Shown here: piece by piece, positions 8,148 through 17,103 of the stretch
How the letters are laid out: the number at the start of each line of letters is the position of its first letter
Position numbering within the stretch: position 1 is the first letter of the stretch
From: Lutispora sp003527145
GTDB taxonomy: Bacteria; Bacillota; Clostridia; Lutisporales; Lutisporaceae
Length of the DNA: 64,000 nt
Assembly: GCA_029983695.1 (NCBI GenBank)
Contig: JASBZB010000002.1
Coordinates: forward strand, 127,816 to 191,815
Direction: 5' to 3'
Made by a program: the position numbers and the translations under genes
The notes under the pieces: model-generated
Told to the model about the DNA's origin: nothing
Databases searched by the model: none
What the model saw: the letters and a program-made list of their open reading frames with translations, nothing else

Positions 8148-9131
8148 TCATTTCTTTATATCATCCAATCTGCTGCATGCTGCGAAATGTCCCGGTTCTA
8201 CTTCCTTTAATGAATATTCCTGATTGAGACATTCCGGTGCGGCATAAATGCATCTTTTTGCAAATCTGCATCCGGGTTCCGGATTGATGGGTGATGTAAG
8301 CTCTCCCTGGAGCAGGATTCTTTCCATTATATAATCAGGGTCAGGAACGGGTATGGCTGATAACAATGCATTAGTATATGGATGCAATGGATTTTTGAAA
8401 AGCATCTTTGCAGGCGCTTTCTCCACTATTTGTCCTAAATACATAACAGCTATATTGTCCGAAATATGTCTGACAACGGATAAATCATGCGTTATGAACA
8501 TATATGTCAATCCGAGGTCTTCCTGTAAATCCTGCATCAGATTTAGAACCTGTGCCTGTATGGAAACATCCAATGCAGAAACCGGCTCATCACAAACTAT
8601 GAACTTAGGATTCAATGCCAGGGCTCTCCCTATTCCAATCCTCTGTCTTCTTCCTCCATCAAGCTCGTGAGGATATGTGTTTATAAGCTTTTGTGAAAGA
8701 CCGACCAGGTCCATTATCTCCCTTACTTTTTTCTTGAGCCCTTCCCTGTCATTCTTTTTATATTTCCCTTGAATGATCAATGGATCTACGATAGTTTCGC
8801 TGACTGTCATACGGGGATTTAATGAAGCAAATGGATCTTGAAATATGATCTGCATTTCCTCCCGCAGCTTTTTCATTCTTTTTTTATCATACTTTAATAT
8901 ATTTTCCCCCTTGAAAATTACTTCACCGAAGGTAGGCTCATGCAATCTCAATATCGCACGCCCCATTGTAGACTTGCCGCAGCCTGATTCTCCCACTACG
9001 CCCAGGGTCTCACCTTCCAATATATTAAAAGATACGTCATCAACTGCATGGAGCAGGCCTTTTGGGGTTTTAAAGTATTTCTTCAAATTTTTAACCTGTA
9101 AAATCTCCGCCTTCTGTGCATTCTCTTCCAT
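8148..9131 (-). CDS. Oligopeptide ABC transporter ATPase (DppF/OppF type)
   Basis: 327 residues. Walker A GESGCGKS (about residue 47), Q-loop IIFQDPFASLNP, signature region ELDGGRRQRIGIGRAL (the clostridial variant of LSGGQ), Walker B FIVCDEPVSALD, switch His in FITHDLSVVRH. The C-terminal oligopeptide-transporter extension with Cys residues (CRFAKRC, CLNQEY) suggests the usual iron-sulphur or structural Cys cluster. It pairs with the upstream ATPase gene 15 bases away, forming a heterodimeric motor. Confidence 0.95.
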   Translation of the reverse strand: MEENAQKAEILQVKNLKKYFKTPKGLLHAVDDVSFNILEGETLGVVGESGCGKSTMGRAILRLHEPTFGEVIFKGENILKYDKKRMKKLREEMQIIFQDPFASLNPRMTVSETIVDPLIIQGKYKKNDREGLKKKVREIMDLVGLSQKLINTYPHELDGGRRQRIGIGRALALNPKFIVCDEPVSALDVSIQAQVLNLMQDLQEDLGLTYMFITHDLSVVRHISDNIAVMYLGQIVEKAPAKMLFKNPLHPYTNALLSAIPVPDPDYIMERILLQGELTSPINPEPGCRFAKRCIYAAPECLNQEYSLKEVEPGHFAACSRLDDIKK

Positions 9132-9146
9132 ATGTTTTACCTCCGT

Positions 9147-10115
9147 CTATAATAGCCCCTGCGCTTCAAAACATTTTACGACGTGGCTCCCACCTATTTC
9201 TGCCATTTGGGGGGCTTCACATCGGCATTTTTCTCCTGCATATTCGCATCTCGGGTTAAATTTGCATCCTTCCGGCAAGCATGTGGGATCAGGCATCAAT
9301 CCTTTGATCGGCTTCAGCCTATCCACATCATCGGCCAAACTGGGTATGGAGCCAAACAAGCCTTTTGTATACGGGTGCTGAGGGTTCTTGAACACTTCTC
9401 TTAAGGTTCCGTATTCCACAATCTCACCTGCATACATGATCGCAACATAATCGCAGGTCTGTGTCACCACACCTAAGTCATGGGTGATCAATATCATCGA
9501 AGTATTAAGCTTATTCTTCAGCTTTTTCATCATCTCAAGCACCTGGGCTTGAATGGTCACATCCAATGCTGTGGTAGGTTCATCTGCAATCAATAAGCTC
9601 GGATTGCACGCCAGCGCAATGGCGATGATCACTCTTTGCTTCATCCCTCCGGAAAACTGATGGGGATATTCCTCTGAGCGTTCGGCAGGAATCCCGACCA
9701 GCTCTAGCATTTCCTTTGCCTTTTGACTGGCTTCCTTGCTTTTTACCTTTTCATGTATGCTGATGACTTCTGCAATTTGTTCTTCAACTGTCATCACAGG
9801 ATTTAAAGATGTCATGGGATCCTGAAATATCATCGATATTTTTTTACCCCTAACCATTCTCATCTCAGCATCAGAAAGCTTCAAAAGATCCTGCCCGTCG
9901 AATATTATTTCTCCTCCTCCAATTTTGCCCGGAGGGTTTGGTATAAGCCTCATGATACCTTTTGCCAGAGTTGTCTTCCCTGCTCCGGTTTCTCCTACCA
10001 GTCCCAGAGTGGAGCCCTTATCCAGCTTCAGCGAAATACCGTTTACAGCTTCTACAACTCCATCGACGGTCTCATATCTTATAAATAAATCACGTATTTC
10101 TAAAAGTTCTGCCAT
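9147..10115 (-). CDS. Oligopeptide ABC transporter ATPase (DppD/OppD type)
   Basis: 322 residues. Walker A GETGAGKT, Q-loop MIFQDPMTSLNPV, signature FSGGMKQRVIIAIAL, Walker B LLIADEPTTALD, ITHDLGVV switch His. C-terminal extension has Cys-rich CKFNPRCEYAGEKCRC. First of the two ATPase genes, 17 bases downstream of the permease gene. Works with its partner to power peptide import. Confidence 0.95.
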   Translation of the reverse strand: MAELLEIRDLFIRYETVDGVVEAVNGISLKLDKGSTLGLVGETGAGKTTLAKGIMRLIPNPPGKIGGGEIIFDGQDLLKLSDAEMRMVRGKKISMIFQDPMTSLNPVMTVEEQIAEVISIHEKVKSKEASQKAKEMLELVGIPAERSEEYPHQFSGGMKQRVIIAIALACNPSLLIADEPTTALDVTIQAQVLEMMKKLKNKLNTSMILITHDLGVVTQTCDYVAIMYAGEIVEYGTLREVFKNPQHPYTKGLFGSIPSLADDVDRLKPIKGLMPDPTCLPEGCKFNPRCEYAGEKCRCEAPQMAEIGGSHVVKCFEAQGLL

Positions 10116-10132
10116 TTTTCCCCCTCCAATCC

Positions 10133-11029
10133 CTAGTTCTTCAGTCTCGGGTCTAAGGCATCACGGAGTCCGTCCCCTACAACATTTAGCGATAGGATGG
10201 TCAACATAATTCCTAAACCTGGTATTACAGTAATGTGCCATGCATCTCTGATATAAGTCCTTGCATTTGACAGCATGGCTCCCCATTCCGGCATAGGGGG
10301 TTGAATTCCCAGTCCAAGGAACGAAAGCCCTGCTATGGACAAAATCGCACCGGCTACACCCAAAGTTGCTTGTACAATAATCGGCGCTAAAGAATTCGGA
10401 ATAATATATTTGAATATTATCCTTGCGTCACCTGCGCCCACAGCTCGTGCTGCTTCGATAAACTCCTGATCTTTTATAGACATAACCTTTGCCCGGACAA
10501 CACGGGCAAAAGTTGGAATATATGATATTGCAATGGCTATCAATATATTTACCAGGCCGGGCCCTAATGCTGCTACGATTGCAATAGCAAGCAATATTGA
10601 CGGAATAGCCAGAAGTATATCCATAAATCTCATAATAATATTATCTACCTTGCCTCCATAAAAACCTGAAATTGCACCCAACGTCCCTCCTATGACAGTT
10701 GATGCTGCAATTCCTATTGCTCCTAAGAATAAAGAGTAACGAGTCCCCCATAACATTCTAAGTAAAATATCTCTGCCAAACTCATCAAGGCCAAGGATAT
10801 GTTCTGCAGAAGGCCCCTTCAGCCTTAACTTTAAATTCTGGCTGATCACATATGTATCATAAATTCTTTTGTTTGTTGCAAAATCTATAACAGTTGTTGC
10901 CACTGAAATTGCTGTCAGCAATATAAGAAACCACATCCCAACCATGGCCAATTTATTTTGCTTAAACCTTCTCCACGATTCCTGAAATAAAGTCTTCTCT
11001 TTTCTTTGATCTTTTTCCACTTCATTCAC
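10133..11029 (-). CDS. Peptide ABC transporter permease (DppC type)
   Basis: 298 residues. Cytoplasmic N-terminus with the DppC-type QESWRRFKQNKLAMVG segment, one helix at about 28-50, a periplasm-side-equivalent loop containing HILGLDEFGRDILLRMLWGTR, then five helices with the permease EAA-loop AARAVGAGDARIIFKYIIPN. Overlaps the preceding permease gene by 8 bases, so translation is coupled. Confidence 0.95.
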   Translation of the reverse strand: MNEVEKDQRKEKTLFQESWRRFKQNKLAMVGMWFLILLTAISVATTVIDFATNKRIYDTYVISQNLKLRLKGPSAEHILGLDEFGRDILLRMLWGTRYSLFLGAIGIAASTVIGGTLGAISGFYGGKVDNIIMRFMDILLAIPSILLAIAIVAALGPGLVNILIAIAISYIPTFARVVRAKVMSIKDQEFIEAARAVGAGDARIIFKYIIPNSLAPIIVQATLGVAGAILSIAGLSFLGLGIQPPMPEWGAMLSNARTYIRDAWHITVIPGLGIMLTILSLNVVGDGLRDALDPRLKN

Positions 11030-11993
11030 CTCTTCTTCCTGCAGCCGATTGTACCTTGTACTGTGATTTAATTCTCGGATCTACATATGCATATAGAATA
11101 TCGATCAATAAGTTAACAATGGAAAAAGCTACTGATAAGAATATTACGGCTCCGAGAACGGAAGGCGTGTCTTTCTTCTTGATTGCCTCTACCATGAAAC
11201 GCCCCAGACCCGGCCAGGAAAATACGGTTTCGGTCAATACAGCACCGCCAAGCAGGTGTCCGAACTGAAGACCGACTACGGTGATAATCGGTATCAATGC
11301 ATTTTTCAGCATATGTTTTATCGTAATAGTGGATTCTTTTACACCCTTTGATCTTGCTGTATCTATGTAATCCTGCCTGATCACCTCAAGCATTGAGGAT
11401 CTAGTCATACGGGTCACCATGGCGGCAGACCCTGCGCCTAGTGAAAAAGCAGGCAGTATCAGGCTCTTCAATACCCCAATGAAGCCTTGTCCCATTCCCT
11501 GAGAGGGCAGCCATCTCAATTTGAGAGAAAATACTATGACCAAAAGCAATCCAAGCCAGAATACCGGCATAGAAACCCCCATTAGCGCGGTTATCATGGA
11601 AGTATTGTCAATCCAGGTGTACTGCTTCTTCGCTGAGATTATCCCCACAGGTATTCCTATAAGCAATGAAACAAAGATCGCTGCTGCTGCCAATATCAAA
11701 GTATTTGGGAATCTATCTGCAATTTGATCCAATACGCTTAGCTGATTGCTGTAGGATTTGCCTAAATCTCCTTTCAGCAGACCTCCCATATAGCGTACAT
11801 ACCTTATAATGAGCGGATCATTCAATCCTAATTCCTCTGTCAGCTTTGCTACATTTTCTGCGGTAGCATTATCACCTAAGATAATGGTTACCGGATCTCC
11901 CGGTGTTAACGCCATGATGAAAAATACGATAAAGGTTACCCCAATCAATACCGGTATTAACATAGCAAATCTCTTTAACACATATTTATGCAT
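11022..11993 (-). CDS. Peptide ABC transporter permease (DppB type)
   Basis: 323 residues with six predicted membrane helices. N-terminus MHKYVLKRFAMLIPVLIGVT is typical of DppB; the long outer loop has GDNATAENVAKLTEELGLND; the EAA-like loop TARSKGVKESTITIKHMLKN contacts the ATPase. First transporter gene of the operon, about 100 bases downstream of the M42 peptidase gene. Confidence 0.95.
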   Translation of the reverse strand: MHKYVLKRFAMLIPVLIGVTFIVFFIMALTPGDPVTIILGDNATAENVAKLTEELGLNDPLIIRYVRYMGGLLKGDLGKSYSNQLSVLDQIADRFPNTLILAAAAIFVSLLIGIPVGIISAKKQYTWIDNTSMITALMGVSMPVFWLGLLLVIVFSLKLRWLPSQGMGQGFIGVLKSLILPAFSLGAGSAAMVTRMTRSSMLEVIRQDYIDTARSKGVKESTITIKHMLKNALIPIITVVGLQFGHLLGGAVLTETVFSWPGLGRFMVEAIKKKDTPSVLGAVIFLSVAFSIVNLLIDILYAYVDPRIKSQYKVQSAAGRRGE

Positions 11994-12071
11994 AATTGCT
12001 CCCTCTTCTCTTATTAACAGTATTCCAGTTCAGCCGGACTTAATAAATCCAGATAAACTTTAGAAGGCGTT

Positions 12072-12085
12072 GTACCCTAGGGTAC
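12072..12085. repeat. 14-bp perfect palindrome GTACCCTAGGGTAC
   Basis: Sits in the gap between the M42 peptidase gene and the first permease gene. Too short to be a terminator; could be a binding site for a regulator or a small processing hairpin. Function not assignable. Confidence 0.35.
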
Positions 12086-12094
12086 CTTATCTTG

Positions 12095-13171
12095 CTAAAA
12101 ATTTGCAATTGTTTCCTTATTAAGGCATTTTAATATCTCACAAGCCAGCCGCACTCCATTAGTATAATCTTCATAGGAAGATATTCCATAATGTGTATGT
12201 GCGTAGCGAACAGGTATACCAATAACTATTGTCGGTATGCCATGTTCAGATAGATGTATGGCGGCCCCGTTGGTGGATCCGGACAAGCGCACCGCATCTT
12301 GTACGGGTATTTGTAATTTTTCTGCCATGTCAAGAGCGTATCTTTGAAACCTTGGATTTGTTATCATTTTTGCATCGATATGACGAAGCATCGGTCCCTT
12401 CTTAATAGCAGTCTGTACTGCGTATTCTTCAACGCATGTATCATCTGCCGGGCATCCCTCAAACACAATCGCTATATCAGGTTTTACAGTTCTTGCCGTA
12501 ACCGTCGCTCCGCGCACGCCGACCTCTTCCTGTGTAGAAATAGCTCCTACTACATCCACATTTAAATTGCAGCTCTCCAGCTCTTGCAATGTGCTTATAA
12601 TTGCCGCACAACCAAGCCGACAGTCAAAGCTTTTTCCGATCATAATATCTTTTTTTTCATCATATTCGAATGCCGCATCAGGAACAATGGGTTCTCCCAC
12701 ACGTATTTTAAATTTCTCGATAGCTTCACGGCGTGAAGTAGCACCAACATCAACAGTGATATTATTCATTTCCAATGGTGCCTTTCTTTCCGTTTCACTC
12801 ATAAAATGCGGTGGCTTACTGGTTACAATCCCGCGTATGTACTTTCCTTCCGCGTTTCTTATCCATACCAAATGTGCGGGTATATTGCTTGTTATCCATC
12901 CTCCAATTTGAATAATATGCATTGTTCCATTAGGCCGAATAGATTGAACCATAAATCCAACTTCATCGCTGTGCGCATCCAGTTGAACGATGGGCTGCTT
13001 TCCATTATTGCCTTTTCTATAAATATAGAAATTGCGCAGACTGTCTTCCTTTTGCTCACCACAATCTTGTGAATAAGCACGAATCACGTTCACTGCCTCA
13101 TCCTCAAAACCAGATACCCCCTTAGCATTCGAAATATCAGCTATCATTTCTAATGTCCTTTTTTTATCCAT
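12095..13171 (-). CDS. M42 family metallo-aminopeptidase
   Basis: 358 residues. Metal ligands of the M42 clan are visible: LDAHSDEVGFM (residues about 62-72), FDCRLGCAA (bridging Asp), STQEEVGVRG (catalytic Glu pair, about 210), IVFEGCPADDT, and the final His in RYAHTHYGISSYEDY. M42 enzymes (glutamyl aminopeptidase/TET type) trim peptides in the cytoplasm as large oligomers. As first gene of the operon it would degrade the peptides the transporter brings in. Divergent from the AAA+ regulator gene across a 276-base regulatory region. Confidence 0.9.
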   Translation of the reverse strand: MDKKRTLEMIADISNAKGVSGFEDEAVNVIRAYSQDCGEQKEDSLRNFYIYRKGNNGKQPIVQLDAHSDEVGFMVQSIRPNGTMHIIQIGGWITSNIPAHLVWIRNAEGKYIRGIVTSKPPHFMSETERKAPLEMNNITVDVGATSRREAIEKFKIRVGEPIVPDAAFEYDEKKDIMIGKSFDCRLGCAAIISTLQELESCNLNVDVVGAISTQEEVGVRGATVTARTVKPDIAIVFEGCPADDTCVEEYAVQTAIKKGPMLRHIDAKMITNPRFQRYALDMAEKLQIPVQDAVRLSGSTNGAAIHLSEHGIPTIVIGIPVRYAHTHYGISSYEDYTNGVRLACEILKCLNKETIANF

Positions 13172-13282
13172 TTCTTTCTCCTATCCTTTTTGATTTTAAT
13201 ATAAAGCAGATTCTCTTAAATTTTTGCTTTCTATAATTCTTCAATAAGGCCGGCAATGTATTAAATATTTATTATAACATCG

Positions 13283-13414
13283 TCGACAATTATTCACAAT
13301 TTACCACCATTGTCTATATATTTCAATAATTCGACTTATTTTTTATATGCAACTCGACTTATTTTTTACTTTTATCCAGATTAGGTTGTTTATCAAATCA
13401 ATTTAGCCTATAAT
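13283..13414. promoter_or_regulatory. Divergent control region between peptide operon and its AAA+ regulator
   Basis: Plus-strand promoter TTGTTT (13386-13391), 17 bases, TATAAT (13409-13414) drives the regulator. Two identical 15-mers beginning TCGACTTATT start at 13331 and 13354 (23 bp apart), and a further TCGAC lies at 13283: likely operator half-sites. No sigma-54 -24/-12 element was seen on either strand of 13172-13447. Confidence 0.55.
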
Positions 13415-13447
13415 TAACCTATTACAACAAGGGAGGAGAATTTCTGG

Positions 13448-15457
13448 ATGAGAAAAGGAATTCTTATTATTACAAAAAGTTTGTCTACTCAAAACGGTAT
13501 CTATAAATATCTGGAGCCGATCTTCCAGCCATACCTTCAAGTAGATGCAACCCTTTTCAGCCAACTGGACTCCGTTGACTGGGATAAATACGATCTTTTG
13601 ATTTTTGCTTCACAGTCTTCGCTTCAACTGGTTCAGCCTATGCTTCCATCAAATATTAAAACAATCATATGTACACGAATATTGAATCACGCATACCTAA
13701 GCAAAATTCTGATCATACCGCCCGGATCAAAAGCATATCTTGTCAATGATGCAGAATTCTCGACATTGTTTGTTATTGACCAGTTAAAAGAAATGGGGTT
13801 TACCCAATATACATATGTACCTTTTTATCCAGGCTGTACGATACAGGATAAATCCATCAAATATGCAATTACCGCCGGCGAACCGCATCTTGTCCCACAA
13901 GGTATTCCGACTGTTATAGACATTGGCAATCGTATAGTAGATATATCTACTATACAGGAAATTGCTTTGCATTTTGATCTTCCTATTTCTTTGTCTAACG
14001 AAATAACCAAAAACTATATTATCCATATGGTTCAGATAATGAAACTATCCAATTATCAGTTGTCCATCTCATTGAGCACCCAAAAGCTGACCTCGGATAT
14101 CATAAATTGTCTGAATATAGGTATTTGTGTATATGACGATTCAAATATTATAAAAATGTTCAATAACCATTTTATTAAACTATTTTGCCTGACAAAGCAA
14201 TATCTGAACGATACAAATTTGGAAGCTTTGCTGAAGAGCCATTCACTCCCTACCACTTTTCTATCCATCTATAATACAGCAATGTATATACAAAACACTA
14301 ACGGACAAACAATTCAGATAAAGACCGTGGAAATACCTTCAGACTCTCACCGGCATCTTTATCTCATGATGCTTAATGATGTAAAGGCAGAATCTATTGA
14401 ACAGCAAGCTATAGCTTATAAAGCAAATGAAAAGATAGCAGCTGACTCTCTTTATAGCTTCGAGGATTACATCACAAAGGATGCAGCAACACTGAAAATG
14501 GTGGAGAACGCCAAAAAAATCTCACTTACGGATTATCATATTGTTATACATGGCGAAAATGGTACAGGAAAAGAGATCCTTGCTCGGGCCATCCATAACA
14601 ATTCACCGAGAAAGAACAATCCTTTTATTAGCATCCCAATCAAAACCCTTATATCTAACTATTTTGAAGTGGAGCTGTTTGGCTATGAAGAAGGAGCTTT
14701 CCCCGGAGCAAGAGAGGGAGGAAAGCCAGGCCTTCTTGAGCTGGCGAACAACGGTACGCTATTTATTGATGGAATTGACCATATCTCCTATGATCATCAG
14801 CCTATATTGTTAAGCGCAATCAAAGAAGGAAAGATACGTCGCTTAGGAGGTACCACAGACATACCCATAGATATCAGGATTATCGCTTCTACTACTCAGG
14901 ATTTATATAAATTAGTTGCTGAAAAAAAATTAATGAATGAATTGTTCTATAGCATCAACATTATGTCACTTTATACTGTTCCACTTCGCAACAGGCGTGA
15001 TGATATACCAATGCTTTTTGAATATTATTTAAAAAATTTATTGAAAAGCTCAAAATTTGCATTTAAGTCAATCTGCTCAGACAGTCTTTATGATTTTCTA
15101 ATTTCATATAGCTGGCCCGGCAATACAAGAGAAGTATCGAACTTATGCCGATATCTTACATGCATCGGAGAAAAAGGCAAGCTCAATATTAGTGATCTGC
15201 CTCGCTATATTATTGATAATTCAAATTTTGTATTGGATGATATCAGTGTCATAAACAAAGAAGTTATCAGATTTATTGATGCTAATCCGAAAATTGGCCG
15301 TTCGAAGCTATGTAAATTGATGAAAAATATTGATATAGAAATAACTGAAGGCCAGATGCGCAGTATCCTCCAAGAACTCTCAGAAAAGAAGATAATTATA
15401 ATAAATCGTACTCGCGGCGGATGCGAGATCACTGAATATGGGAAGCTATTGCTTTAA
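13448..15457 (+). CDS. AAA+ transcriptional regulator related to sigma-54 activators but with degenerate motifs
   Basis: 669 residues. N-terminal sensor of about 210 residues (Rossmann-like, unrecognised), a PAS-like region (about 215-310), an AAA+ domain (about 335-580) and a C-terminal winged-helix-like part rather than a Fis-type HTH. The AAA+ core follows the NtrC family closely, but the key motifs have drifted: GAFTGA reads GAFPGA, Walker B reads GTLFIDGID (catalytic Glu lost) and the arginine-finger stretch FREDLYYRL reads LMNELFYSI. Walker A GENGTGKE is intact. Most likely it no longer drives sigma-54 and acts as a ligand- or nucleotide-binding regulator of a sigma-70 promoter. Divergent to the peptide operon, its likely target. 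Confidence 0.85.
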   Translation: MRKGILIITKSLSTQNGIYKYLEPIFQPYLQVDATLFSQLDSVDWDKYDLLIFASQSSLQLVQPMLPSNIKTIICTRILNHAYLSKILIIPPGSKAYLVNDAEFSTLFVIDQLKEMGFTQYTYVPFYPGCTIQDKSIKYAITAGEPHLVPQGIPTVIDIGNRIVDISTIQEIALHFDLPISLSNEITKNYIIHMVQIMKLSNYQLSISLSTQKLTSDIINCLNIGICVYDDSNIIKMFNNHFIKLFCLTKQYLNDTNLEALLKSHSLPTTFLSIYNTAMYIQNTNGQTIQIKTVEIPSDSHRHLYLMMLNDVKAESIEQQAIAYKANEKIAADSLYSFEDYITKDAATLKMVENAKKISLTDYHIVIHGENGTGKEILARAIHNNSPRKNNPFISIPIKTLISNYFEVELFGYEEGAFPGAREGGKPGLLELANNGTLFIDGIDHISYDHQPILLSAIKEGKIRRLGGTTDIPIDIRIIASTTQDLYKLVAEKKLMNELFYSINIMSLYTVPLRNRRDDIPMLFEYYLKNLLKSSKFAFKSICSDSLYDFLISYSWPGNTREVSNLCRYLTCIGEKGKLNISDLPRYIIDNSNFVLDDISVINKEVIRFIDANPKIGRSKLCKLMKNIDIEITEGQMRSILQELSEKKIIIINRTRGGCEITEYGKLLL

Positions 15458-15591
15458 TTTCTCCATCCAGATATGTTCATACTCATTATAATTTCTGCGC
15501 CGAGGAAGATATTGACGCTACAGTAGATCTGGCAGTGGAAGTGATCAAAAACTTAAGCGAAGAATCTATCAACCGCATAATGAGAAGATAA
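15457..15591 (+). pseudogene. Remnant: C-terminal end of a class V (PLP) aminotransferase-like gene
   Basis: An open stretch directly after the regulator's stop reads SPSRYVHTHYNFCAEEDID and then a helix ending ...IMRR-stop. This matches the C-terminal pattern of class V aminotransferases (S-P-x-x-Y-N-x-E-E-D-I-D). No start codon or upstream part exists. Identification is by pattern only. Confidence 0.4.
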
Positions 15592-15688
15592 GCTTTTTTG
15601 CCCGTTTTGAAAGGACAGGCTTTAGCTTGAATAATAAGGAATACAATTATACAATAAAAGAGAAATATTTTAGAAAGGCTTGATTTTT

Positions 15689-16588
15689 ATGCAGATTGAT
15701 CGGATGCTGCAGATAGTTTATATATTGCTGAATAGAAAAACCATTACGGCAAGCAAACTTGCAGAACGGTTTGAGGTATCCCAGAGAACGATTTATCGCG
15801 ACATAGACGCTTTATGCCAGGCCGGAATACCTGTTTATACAAGCAAAGGCAAAAACGGAGGTATAAGCATTCTTGATAACTTTGTTTTGAATAAATCCGT
15901 TTTTTCAAAAGGCGAACAAAATGAAATAATTGCTGCTTTGCAAAGCTTAAGCGCAGTAAATTACCCTGAAGCCGACCGTGTCCTTTCAAAGCTGAGCAAT
16001 ATTTTCGACAGCAAATCAAATGACTGGATTGAGATTGATTTTTCAGGTTGGGGAAATTTAAAGCAGGAGATGCTGGCCTCGATTAAAAATGCTGTAATAA
16101 ACAAAAAAGTGATTTCTTTTGAGTACTATAATACCTATAGAGAAAAAGCCCTCCGCACTGTTGAGCCTTTGCAGCTATTGTTTAAAGGAAAAGCCTGGTA
16201 TTTGAAGGCATTTTGCAGAGCCAAACGATCCATGCGCCTTTTCAAACTTAGCCGCATTAAAAATATTCAAATCCTGGATGAGCATTTTAACAGGCAATTG
16301 GAAAATGAAGCTTCGGTTGCATTTGATATAGGACCTGACAAAAATATCGTAGATATTATGATGAAAATCCACTCCTCACAAGCATACCGAGTATATGACG
16401 AATTTGATGATGCACAGATATCGTTGAATGAGGACGGGAGCTTTACGATTTGCGTATCCTACCCCGAAGATGAGTGGGTATATGGCTATATATTATCTTT
16501 CGGAATGTATGCAGAGGTCATTGAGCCAGCCCGCATCAAAAAAATTATAAAAGAACAGCTTGAAAAAACTTTGGACTTTTATAGATAA
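15689..16588 (+). CDS. HTH_11-WYL domain transcriptional regulator (YafY type)
   Basis: About 299 residues. N-terminal winged helix with the HTH_11 segment SKLAERFEVSQRTIYRDIDAL (recognition helix near residue 30), a middle WYL domain containing VEPLQLLFKGKAWYLKAFC (about residues 170-190) and a C-terminal WCX extension. ATG 15689 with AAAGG ten bases upstream is preferred to the TTG at 15680. It precedes the zinc-ribbon gene by 71 bases on the same strand; the ligand is unknown. Confidence 0.92.
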   Translation: MQIDRMLQIVYILLNRKTITASKLAERFEVSQRTIYRDIDALCQAGIPVYTSKGKNGGISILDNFVLNKSVFSKGEQNEIIAALQSLSAVNYPEADRVLSKLSNIFDSKSNDWIEIDFSGWGNLKQEMLASIKNAVINKKVISFEYYNTYREKALRTVEPLQLLFKGKAWYLKAFCRAKRSMRLFKLSRIKNIQILDEHFNRQLENEASVAFDIGPDKNIVDIMMKIHSSQAYRVYDEFDDAQISLNEDGSFTICVSYPEDEWVYGYILSFGMYAEVIEPARIKKIIKEQLEKTLDFYR

Positions 16589-16659
16589 TATGACATGCTG
16601 TTGTCAAATTATCGGGTGTATACTGCAAATATCAAGATAAAATACGAGGAGAGGTGCTA

Positions 16660-16926
16660 ATGAACATGCAAAATTTCTGTCAAAGCTGCGCAATGCCTAT
16701 GACTGAAGAAAGTCATTTCGGCACAAACGCCGACGGAACAAAGAATAAGGATTACTGCTGCTACTGCTATCAGAGCGGAAATTTTACCAAAGAAGAAAAC
16801 ATGGAAGAAATGATTGAAAATTGTATTCCCTTCACACTTGAAGCCGGGGTATATCCCGATGAAAATGCAGCAAGAGCTGCCATGCTTGAGTATTTCCCTA
16901 ATTTAAAGCGCTGGAAAAAGATTTAA
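16660..16926 (+). CDS. Small zinc-ribbon protein
   Basis: 88 residues starting at ATG 16660, 5 bases after GAGGAGAGG. The N-terminus NFCQSCAMPMTEESHFGT followed by DYCCYCYQSG gives two Cys pairs, matching the putative zinc-ribbon family found next to effector-binding and regulator genes in Firmicutes. The C-terminal half is helical. Co-directional with the WYL regulator and closed by a terminator, so probably co-transcribed. Function unknown. Confidence 0.85.
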   Translation: MNMQNFCQSCAMPMTEESHFGTNADGTKNKDYCCYCYQSGNFTKEENMEEMIENCIPFTLEAGVYPDENAARAAMLEYFPNLKRWKKI

Positions 16927-16933
16927 TTACCAA

Positions 16934-16994
16934 GACGGTTCTTTAAAACTGCTATTATTTCTCAGTTTCAAAGAACCGTCCATATTTTTTCTTT
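16934..16994 (+). terminator. Rho-independent terminator after the zinc-ribbon gene
   Basis: Arms GACGGTTCTTT (16934-16944) and AAAGAACCGTC (16970-16980), with a further AAACTG/CAGTTT inner stem, followed by CATATTTTTTCTTT. Confidence 0.9.
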
Positions 16995-17103
16995 ATCCTT
17001 ATCCAATTCCAGCATAAATATATTTGAATGCTGGTTAATTTTTCATTTATACATTTGCTTATATAAGTGACGGAATCTGTTTTATTTAATCGCTGCGGTC
17101 AAA

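Noticed and set aside
12072..12085. Palindrome as a terminator between the peptidase and permease genes
   Set aside because: Arms of 7 bp without loop or U-tract cannot form a terminator; kept only as a repeat.
13331..13369. CRISPR-like repeats
   Set aside because: Only two 15-bp copies in a promoter region, no spacer series and no cas genes.
13172..13447. Sigma-54 promoter controlling the peptide operon
   Set aside because: No GG-N10-GC element with acceptable match on either strand, and the adjacent AAA+ regulator has lost its sigma-54 contact motif.
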